NCBI GenBank assembly: GCA_002375765.1
Contig: DFMV01000003.1
Location: 1-28,459, forward strand
Length of the DNA: 28,459 nucleotides
Direction: 5' to 3'
Source of the DNA: Rhizobiales bacterium UBA3584
GTDB lineage: Bacteria > Pseudomonadota > Alphaproteobacteria > Rhizobiales > Devosiaceae
How positions within the stretch are numbered: the stretch's first letter is position 1; each line of letters begins with the position of its first letter. A program made the position numbers and the translations under genes. The notes beneath the pieces are model-generated. The model was not told the DNA's origin and made no database searches. It saw nothing but the letters and a program-made list of their open reading frames with translations. This document shows positions 23,394 through 28,459 of the stretch, in pieces.

Positions 23394-24341
23394 TTATGAC
23401 AGAAGTCCAGCGACCGCGGTCAGCACAGGAATGGCGACGACAACATTAAAGGGGAAGGTGACTGCAAGGGACATGGTGAGCGGCATGCCGGGATCGACCT
23501 CGGGCAGCGCCATCCTGATGGCAGCAGGCGCGGCTATGTAACTCGCGCTGCCGGCAAGGGTGGCCAGCGCAGCGGCAGAGCCGGCATCGAGCCCGATGCT
23601 CATGCCGATCAGAAGGCCGACCATGCCATTGGTGATGGCGAGCGCAATTGCCAGGGCGACGAGCCTTGGCGAGACGCTGCCGTTGCCGGTCAGATGCCGC
23701 CCCGCCACAAGGCCCATGTCGAGCAGGAACAGGCAGAGAATACCACCAAACGCTCCCTCGAAGACTGGCCGAACCGGCTCGAAACCCGTCCGCCCCGCAA
23801 CCAGGCCAATGATGAACCCGCCTACCAGCAGCAGGATCGAACCATCCCGCAGCGTGTGGGAGAGATGGTGGCCCAGTCCATGCGCCTTTGTGCTGGAGGC
23901 GCGCCGGGCAAGCCACAGGCCGACGAGGATTGCCGGCGCCTCCATGAGAGCCAGCACGGCAACCATAAAGCCGGCAACCTCAATTCCTGCCGCCTCCAGC
24001 GCCGCAACGCCGGTGACGAAGGTGACCACCGACACTGACCCGTAATGCGCTGCGACAGCCCCGGCATTCATCCTGTCAAGACCGCCCAGCCGCCGGACGG
24101 ACCAATATGCCGGAAAGGGAAGCAGGAGGCTCAGTGCGAGACCCGCGAAACCGGCCAGGAAGAGCTCCGGCGTAAGGCCATTCTGTGACACTTGTACCCC
24201 GCCTTTGAGGCCGATGGCGGCCATGAGGTATATCGCCAGCGCTTTGCCAATCGCTTCAGGGATTTGCAGATTACTGCGGGCCAGAGCCGCGAGCAGCCCG
24301 AGAGCGAAGAACAGGATGGCGGGGGACAACAAACTTTGCAT
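23394..24341 (-). CDS. SbtA-type (DUF897) sodium-dependent bicarbonate transporter family protein
   Basis: A 315-aa inner-membrane protein with about ten hydrophobic helices in two halves. The motifs AIGLKGGVQVSQNG, AHYGSVSVVTFVTG and the C-terminal GSASYIAAPAAIRMALPEVDPG match the SbtA family (COG3329). Cyanobacterial SbtA imports bicarbonate with sodium; heterotrophic homologues are largely untested, so the substrate is inferred from family only. It is divergent from a LysR-type gene across a 98-bp region with a clear palindrome, implying LysR control. The ribosome site before ATG 24341 is weak. Confidence 0.88.
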   Translation of the reverse strand: MQSLLSPAILFFALGLLAALARSNLQIPEAIGKALAIYLMAAIGLKGGVQVSQNGLTPELFLAGFAGLALSLLLPFPAYWSVRRLGGLDRMNAGAVAAHYGSVSVVTFVTGVAALEAAGIEVAGFMVAVLALMEAPAILVGLWLARRASSTKAHGLGHHLSHTLRDGSILLLVGGFIIGLVAGRTGFEPVRPVFEGAFGGILCLFLLDMGLVAGRHLTGNGSVSPRLVALAIALAITNGMVGLLIGMSIGLDAGSAAALATLAGSASYIAAPAAIRMALPEVDPGMPLTMSLAVTFPFNVVVAIPVLTAVAGLLS

Positions 24342-24378
24342 GGGGGAACTTCGCGGGAGATTTCGATTGAAGTCGCTC

Positions 24379-24401
24379 TATCGAAGAGAATTCGTTCGAT
24401 A
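24379..24401. promoter_or_regulatory. LysR-type operator palindrome
   Basis: TATCGAA (24379-24385) and TTCGATA (24395-24401) are perfect 7-bp inverted arms with a 9-bp spacer, in the middle of the sbtA-like/lysR divergent region. The size and the presence of interrupted T-N11-A type symmetry fit a LysR recognition site that would serve both promoters. Confidence 0.65.
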
Positions 24402-24403
24402 AA

Positions 24404-24418
24404 ATTCATTGATTGAAT
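24404..24418. promoter_or_regulatory. Second inverted repeat in the LysR divergent region
   Basis: ATTCA and TGAAT flank a 5-bp spacer, three bases from the main palindrome and on the lysR side. LysR regulators often use a weaker activation half-site next to the recognition site, and this element is in the right place for that. The short arms make chance a fair alternative. Confidence 0.35.
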
Positions 24419-24439
24419 GGTAGCATTCTCTAAAATCGA

Positions 24440-25330
24440 ATGATGTCCTCGCTGAACTTCCATCATCTGCGTTATTTCCTGGCCGTGGCCAACGAAGGCA
24501 ACCTGACTCGGGCAGCGCGCAACCTGGCCGTGTCGCAGTCCGCGCTGTCTACGCAAATTCAGGCGCTTGAGGCGCGGCTGGGTCATCCGCTGTTCGAGCG
24601 GGTGGGGCGGCGCCTGGTGCTGACCGAAGCGGGGCAGATCGCACGCGACCATGCCCAGGCGATATTCGACATGGGCGAGGACCTGCTTACGACGCTCCGG
24701 GTCGGGTCCGGGCGCCGTCAGGTGCTAAGGGTGGGTGCCCTTGCGACATTGTCGCGCAATTTCCAGATCGATTTCCTGCGACCCTGTCTCGGTCGTCCTG
24801 ACCTCGAGGTCGTGCTGACATCAGGCAGTGTGGTGGAATTGACAGGTATGCTGTGCCGGCTCGACCTCGACGTTGTCCTCTGTAATGCTGCGCCCGGTAC
24901 GGGCTATGCGGATGGCCTGGTGGCCCATCGCCTTGCGCGCCAGCCGATCAGTCTCTTCGGTTCCCCCGCGCTTGCCTGCGCAGCGACAACCCCTGCCGAG
25001 GCGCTCAGGACCCACGGGGTAATCCTGCCGACCGGCGCCAGCGTCATCCGGACCGAGTTCGATGCGCTTTGTGCCCGCCTCGATATCGTACCCTCAGTGG
25101 TGGCCGAAGTGGACGACATGGCCATGTTGCGACTGATGGCTCGGGAGGCCATCGGCCTTGCTCCACTGCCCGCAATTGTCGTGCGCGACGAACTCGATGC
25201 GGGCAGCCTGCACGAAGTGGTCCGCCTGCCCGGTATCGAAGAGACCTTCTATGCCCTTACGTTCCAGCGGCAGTTCCAGAGCCCGGTGGCCGAGGAACTG
25301 ATCGCTGCCGCGTCGCACTGGCCTGCCTGA
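24440..25330 (+). CDS. LysR family transcriptional regulator
   Basis: A 296-aa LysR-type regulator. The winged HTH occupies residues 6-65 (HLRYFLAVANEGNLTRAARN, then SQSALSTQIQALEARLGHPL), followed by the linker helix and an effector-binding domain of two Rossmann-like subdomains. The opening LNFHHLRYF resembles NhaR-like members, which is suggestive next to a sodium-coupled transporter family, though not decisive. Start ATG 24440 or ATG 24443. It probably regulates the divergent SbtA-type gene and itself through the palindrome between them. Confidence 0.93.
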   Translation: MMSSLNFHHLRYFLAVANEGNLTRAARNLAVSQSALSTQIQALEARLGHPLFERVGRRLVLTEAGQIARDHAQAIFDMGEDLLTTLRVGSGRRQVLRVGALATLSRNFQIDFLRPCLGRPDLEVVLTSGSVVELTGMLCRLDLDVVLCNAAPGTGYADGLVAHRLARQPISLFGSPALACAATTPAEALRTHGVILPTGASVIRTEFDALCARLDIVPSVVAEVDDMAMLRLMAREAIGLAPLPAIVVRDELDAGSLHEVVRLPGIEETFYALTFQRQFQSPVAEELIAAASHWPA

Positions 25331-25456
25331 CAAAAAATCTGTGTCGCCCTCTTGCTACTTCAGCGGGCCGCACCAATCTCAATTGTCGTGACCGGGCCCC
25401 TCTGGCGTCGGCGGCATCGACCGCCCCGCGATGTCGGATCACCTCGGCAGGGCCCG

Positions 25457-25479
25457 CGGGCACCTGCGTGTGGTGCCCG
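25457..25479. terminator. Hairpin between lysR and terB
   Basis: CGGGCACC (25457-25464) and GGTGCCCG (25472-25479) form a perfect 8-bp stem with a 7-nt loop, 127 bp after the lysR stop and 69 bp before terB. No U-tract follows, so it may be a factor-assisted terminator or a structure in the terB 5' leader. A smaller GGCGG/CCGCC stem lies nearby at 25410-25425. Confidence 0.4.
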
Positions 25480-25547
25480 ATCGTCGTCCAAGGTCTCCAT
25501 GCGCACTCCCTCAGCTCCGCCGAGCGGCACTTTGAGAGGAGTTTTGC

Positions 25548-26030
25548 ATGAGCAAAGACAAAAATACCGACAAGGATCCTTTCCTGCGCGGCGCCCGGCT
25601 CCGGGCGCGTCAGGATGCAAATGCACGGGAGATGCATCATGATGCGGGCCGGGCGACGACTGAGGAGTTCTTTCAGGCTCTCGTCGCCGCTGTCGCCGTA
25701 ATCGCCCACGCCGATGGCCGGCTCGAACTGGCAGAGCGGCGCACGCTGGTGGAAGCTTTTACCACCAGCCCGGCCATGGCGGGTTTCTCCGTCGCCGAAC
25801 TCGCACAGGAACTGGCCGAGCATAGCCGCGCGTATGGTTACGATCCCCAATCCGCGGACCAGCGAGCTCTGGCCAGCCTGTCGGCAAGTAAACTCAGTGG
25901 CGAAGAACGCCAGTCTCTCCTGCGGATCTGCCACCAGGTGATCACAGCAGATGGCATGGTACATCCCGTCGAACTGGGCGCGCTGCACCGTGTCGAGCGG
26001 GCCCTAGGCCTCGCGGGAGGCTCACTATGA
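25548..26030 (+). CDS. terB: TerB family protein
   Basis: A 160-aa cytosolic protein with a TerB/DjlA-like helical domain from about residue 40. Two related metal-binding-like motifs are visible: VIAHADGRLELAE (51-63) and VITADGMVHPVE (131-142), the paired acidic motifs of the family. The N-terminal 35 residues are charged and variable. ATG 25548 has GAGGAG just upstream. It is linked to terC through a 14-codon overlapping ORF. TerB proteins partner with TerC membrane proteins in stress and metal-related complexes; tellurite resistance itself should not be assumed. Confidence 0.85.
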   Translation: MSKDKNTDKDPFLRGARLRARQDANAREMHHDAGRATTEEFFQALVAAVAVIAHADGRLELAERRTLVEAFTTSPAMAGFSVAELAQELAEHSRAYGYDPQSADQRALASLSASKLSGEERQSLLRICHQVITADGMVHPVELGALHRVERALGLAGGSL

Positions 26031-26071
26031 GCCGCTGCAAGCTTGGCCCTCTCGTCTGGGAGGCGCGCTGA
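26027..26071 (+). CDS. 14-codon ORF bridging terB and terC
   Basis: ATG 26027 overlaps the terB stop (ATGA), and the ORF's own TGA (26069-26071) overlaps the terC ATG (TGATG). It encodes MSRCKLGPLVWEAR and exactly fills the 40-bp spacer. Both junctions are of the type used for translational re-initiation, and the terC ribosome site GGGAGG lies within the ORF. It may be a translated coupling element rather than a functional peptide. Expression is not shown by sequence. Confidence 0.4.
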   Translation: MSRCKLGPLVWEAR

Positions 26072-27039
26072 TGGACCTTCTGACCGGACTTTTCCTGGGC
26101 CAGCCGCTTTGGATGTGGCTGGGCTTCCTTGGGCTTGTGATTGCCCTTCTGGCCTTTGACCTTGGCGTATTGCATCGGGATGGGCACGAGATCGAGGTGC
26201 GCGAGAGCCTGTTGCTCTCGGGCTTCTATATAGCGCTCGGCCTTGCCTTTGGCGGCTTGGTCTGGTGGCAACTGGGCGCCCAGTCAGGTGTCGAATACCT
26301 CACCGGTTTCGTGGTCGAGAAAAGCCTGGCCATGGACAATGTCTTCGTCATTGCGATGATCTTCGGCTATCTCGCCATTCCCCGCCATTTGCAGCATCGC
26401 GTGCTGTTCTGGGGCATATTGGGCGTCATCGTGCTGCGAGCGATCATGATCGGTTTGGGTGCCACTTTGGTGTCCGAATATGGCTGGATTCTCTACATCT
26501 TCGCCGCCTTCCTGATCTTCACCGGTATCCGGATGCTGATGCCTGGACACGGCGAGACCGATCTGAGCAAGAACCCGGTTCTCGTCTTCATGAAGCGGCG
26601 CTTCCGCGTCACCGAACAATTGCACGGCGACAAGTTTTTCGTGCGGCAAGCTGATCCCAAGACAGGGCGCCTGGTTCGCTACATGACGCCGCTGTTCCTG
26701 GCGCTCGTCATGATCGAGATCGCAGACGTCATCTTCGCTGTGGATTCGGTGCCGGCGATCTTTGCCATCACCACGGACCCCTACATCGTCTATACGTCCA
26801 ACATCTTTGCCATCCTGGGGTTGCGGGCGCTCTATTTTGCCCTGGCCGCGATCCTGCACCGTTTTGCCTATCTCAAGCAGGCACTGGCCTTTTTGCTGGT
26901 CTTCATCGGCTCTAAGATTTTTGTCGCCGACCTGTTGGGATGGGAGAAATTCCCTGCGGAATGGTCGCTGGGCATCACCTTCGTGATCCTCGCAAGCGGT
27001 ATCGGATACTCGTTGTGGCGCACTGCCAAGCCAAATTAG
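26071..27039 (+). CDS. TerC/Alx family membrane protein (probable Mn2+ exporter)
   Basis: A 322-aa inner-membrane protein with seven to nine predicted helices in two inverted halves. Conserved acidic membrane residues are present in both: D30 (LLAFDLGVL), E83 and D89 in VEKSLAMDNVFV, then E216, D219 and D225 in IEIADVIFAVDSVPA. This is the classic TerC signature. E. coli Alx and Bacillus MeeF/MeeY homologues export manganese and help metallate secreted enzymes, so manganese export is the best guess. The start is ATG 26071, with GGGAGG upstream, translationally tied to terB. I saw no yybP-ykoY riboswitch upstream. A hairpin follows the stop. Confidence 0.93.
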   Translation: MDLLTGLFLGQPLWMWLGFLGLVIALLAFDLGVLHRDGHEIEVRESLLLSGFYIALGLAFGGLVWWQLGAQSGVEYLTGFVVEKSLAMDNVFVIAMIFGYLAIPRHLQHRVLFWGILGVIVLRAIMIGLGATLVSEYGWILYIFAAFLIFTGIRMLMPGHGETDLSKNPVLVFMKRRFRVTEQLHGDKFFVRQADPKTGRLVRYMTPLFLALVMIEIADVIFAVDSVPAIFAITTDPYIVYTSNIFAILGLRALYFALAAILHRFAYLKQALAFLLVFIGSKIFVADLLGWEKFPAEWSLGITFVILASGIGYSLWRTAKPN

Positions 27040-27050
27040 TGCGATCGGGG

Positions 27051-27067
27051 GGAGGCATCGTGCCTCC
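27051..27067 (+). terminator. Hairpin terminator after terC
   Basis: GGAGGCA (27051-27057) and TGCCTCC (27061-27067) form a perfect 7-bp stem with a 3-nt loop, 12 bp after the terC stop, extendable by G-rich/TCTC flanks. The sequence right after it is only moderately T-rich, and a run of eight T residues appears at 27104-27111. It is a likely terminator, possibly factor-dependent. Confidence 0.6.
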
Positions 27068-27508
27068 TCTCACTTTCTGTGCGAGCATCGACTGACCAGG
27101 ACCTTTTTTTTGGAATTGGCGAGACCGGACTGGACGACCGCTTTCAGGAAATCGGAACGACTACGCCATTGTCTGAAATGGTGAAGGGTTTGAGATGCCG
27201 CTTGGCGTCGCAAAGCCACCCATGCACGAACCCGCGGTCCGTATGCGCTGGGCTATGGGGTTTTCCGATTTGGTGTGGTCGTGCGGGTGCCCAGAGTTGA
27301 GACATATGGCATAGCGTGCCCGCCAAGTGGACGTTGTCCGGGCTGTATTTGAGCGTCGGCAGCGGCGATATTGACGAGATCTCCGGGCATTACGGGGATC
27401 ACTGCGGTGCTGGGCGCGAACCATCCCATCGGCCGGTGGCGTAGCGCGGCCGTGTGAACAAGCAGGTCATGCCGGGTCATGGATGGTCTCCCGGTATGGC
27501 TGTCGCGC
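27068..27508. other. Gap between terC and the IS21 element
   Basis: About 440 bp without a recognisable gene. Open frames on the reverse strand are Arg/Pro/Thr-rich and lack family character. An eight-T run occurs at 27104-27111. The stretch may contain degraded insertion-element sequence, but I could not identify any. Confidence 0.4.
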
Positions 27509-27518
27509 TGTTGATTGT

Positions 27519-27559
27519 CGCTGAGAAGTGACCCGGGATTTTCACCGAGAATTGACCCG
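27519..27559. repeat. Terminal repeats of the IS21 element
   Basis: CGCTGAGAAGTGACCCG (27519-27535) and CACCGAGAATTGACCCG (27543-27559) are two related 17-bp copies 24 bp apart, ending the element downstream of istB. Multiple subterminal transposase-binding repeats of this GAGAA-TGACCC kind are typical of IS21-family ends. Confidence 0.75.
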
Positions 27560-27592
27560 CCTCGTGGATATGATTTGGGTTTGGTCAGATGG

Positions 27593-28375
27593 TCAAGTCG
27601 ATGGTTTTTCCTTTCTGATTTTGGTCGCTTGGGCCGAGCTGTTCCTGAAGCGGAAGCTGTCGTTTCCGGTTTCGAGAATGTGGCAGTGGTGAGTGAGCCG
27701 ATCGAGCAGCGCAGTCGTCATTTTTGCGTCACCGAATACGCTCGCCCATTCCGCAAAGCTGAGATTGGTTGTGATGATGACGCTGGTGCGCTCGTAGAGT
27801 TTGCTCAGCAGATGGAAGAGCAATGCCCCTCCCGATGCGCTGAAGGGCAGGTATCCAAGTTCGTCGAGGATGACCAGATCGGAATGGATAAGCCGGTTGG
27901 CAATCTGTCCGGCCTTGCCCTGGGCCTTTTCCTGTTCCAACGCATTGACCAGTTCCACCGTCGAGAAGAAGCGCACTCTCTTGCGGTGATGCTCGATAGC
28001 CTGGATGCCCAGCGCTGTGGCGATATGGGTTTTGCCGGTTCCCGGCCCGCCCACCAACACCACGTTGTCGCTCTTGTCGATGAAAGCCCCTGAATGAAGC
28101 TGGCGCACCAGGGCCTCATTGATCTCGCTGCTGGCAAAATCAAAGCCGGCCAGGTCCTTATAGGTTGGAAAGCGTGCAACCTTGAGCTGATAGGCGATCG
28201 ATCGTGTCTCGCGTTCGGCCATCTCGGCCTTGAGCAATTGGGAGAGAACCGGAACGGCTGCCTGGAAGGCCGGAGACCCCTGTTCAGTGAGTTCGCTGAT
28301 GGCCTGGGCCATGCCCGTCATCTTGAGGCTCTTGAGCATGATGACCAAAGCTGCGCTTGCCGGATCATGACGCAT
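27593..28375 (-). CDS. istB: IS21-family helper ATPase IstB
   Basis: A 260-aa AAA+ ATPase related to DnaC, which assembles on DNA and assists the IstA transposase in target selection. An N-terminal helical domain (1-75) precedes the ATPase. Walker [10 protein letters not shown] is at 109-117, Walker B LVILDELG at 167-174 and sensor-1 region IITTNLSF at 200-207. ATG 28375 lies inside the istA 3' end with GGAGG just upstream; the istA stop overlaps it by 11 bp, as usual for IS21. No frameshift is seen. Confidence 0.94.
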   Translation of the reverse strand: MRHDPASAALVIMLKSLKMTGMAQAISELTEQGSPAFQAAVPVLSQLLKAEMAERETRSIAYQLKVARFPTYKDLAGFDFASSEINEALVRQLHSGAFIDKSDNVVLVGGPGTGKTHIATALGIQAIEHHRKRVRFFSTVELVNALEQEKAQGKAGQIANRLIHSDLVILDELGYLPFSASGGALLFHLLSKLYERTSVIITTNLSFAEWASVFGDAKMTTALLDRLTHHCHILETGNDSFRFRNSSAQATKIRKEKPST

Positions 28376-28457
28376 GGCGCACCTCCTTGTCCCCGCGCAG
28401 TGTATCGTAGCGTTCCACATTGGCCTGCGGTTCCTGGCCCAGGACAAGGGCTTGTGG
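28365..28457 (-). CDS. istA: IS21-family transposase IstA, C-terminal end (cut by window)
   Basis: The last 30 codons read [20 protein letters not shown] and end in [10 protein letters not shown] followed by TGA at 28367-28365. NVERYDxLR close to the C-terminus is typical of IstA. The 11-bp overlap with istB confirms the assignment. Everything upstream, including the DDE catalytic core, is outside the window. Confidence 0.8.
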   Translation of the reverse strand, partial: PQALVLGQEPQANVERYDTLRGDKEVRHAS

Positions 28458-28459
28458 TG

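Larger units (their letters stand above)
27509..28459 (-). mobile_element. IS21-family insertion sequence, partial (istB end)
   Basis: The element carries the end of istA overlapping a complete istB, the diagnostic IS21 gene order, followed by terminal repeats. Its left end is placed near 27509 (TGTTGATTGTCGCTGAG), just outside two tandem repeat copies; the exact terminal base is uncertain by about 10 bp. The other end lies beyond the window. istB is intact, so the element may still be active. Confidence 0.85.

Noticed and set aside
25331..25547. yybP-ykoY manganese riboswitch upstream of terB-terC
   Set aside because: The family often precedes TerC genes, but I could not find its conserved loop sequences here; only generic GC hairpins are present.
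25548..27039. Tellurite resistance operon
   Set aside because: Only terB- and terC-like genes are present; TerZ/TerD/TerA-type partners are missing, so manganese or envelope-related roles are more likely.

Overview
The window looks like a chromosomal segment of an alphaproteobacterium, most likely Hyphomicrobiales (Rhizobiales). The infA-maf-yacG order next to a tRNA-Phe, the moderately high GC and the metabolic gene types all fit that order. The species cannot be named from the sequence alone.

Region 1 (1-1313) is conserved housekeeping: the end of infA (IF-1), maf (dTTP/UTP pyrophosphatase), yacG (gyrase inhibitor zinc protein) and tRNA-Phe(GAA) with a likely promoter. Region 2 (1314-9263) is accessory DNA beginning right after the tRNA, by eye poorer in GC than the flanks. 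It opens with two families of short direct repeats and a small HTH-like protein. Next comes a forward three-gene cassette: a Lon-like AAA+ ATPase without protease domain, a 75-aa protein and a 204-aa protein ending in a zinc-ribbon-like motif. Facing it 11 bp away is a reverse operon of a TSPPY-type (probably N4-cytosine) DNA methyltransferase, a McrB-like AAA+ motor and a McrC-like PD-(D/E)XK nuclease, which is a methylase-linked McrBC restriction system. A decayed reading frame lies at the far end.

Region 3 (9264-21678) is a two-sided catabolic locus around a divergent promoter region with a 13-bp palindrome. Leftward run a periplasmic peptide-type binding protein, dppB/C/D/F-like transporter genes, an unfamiliar protein (probably Ntn-like, DUF6963-type), an N-carbamoyl-L-amino-acid-hydrolase family enzyme and aspartase. 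Rightward run an RpiR/MurR regulator, a MenC/N-acylamino-acid-racemase enzyme and an L-asparaginase. Together they suggest import of an N-substituted or D-configured aspartate/asparagine derivative, epimerisation, removal of the N-substituent, deamidation, and deamination to fumarate plus ammonia. The actual substrate is unknown.

Region 4 (21679-28459) holds a 488-bp gene-poor gap with tandem hairpins, and an orphan protein fusing two XRE-type helix-turn-helix domains to an NPPY adenine-methyltransferase domain. It continues with an SbtA-type transporter gene divergent from a LysR regulator with a clear palindromic operator, then terB-terC joined by a 14-codon ORF overlapping both. It ends with a reverse-strand IS21-family element (istB complete, istA cut by the window edge).
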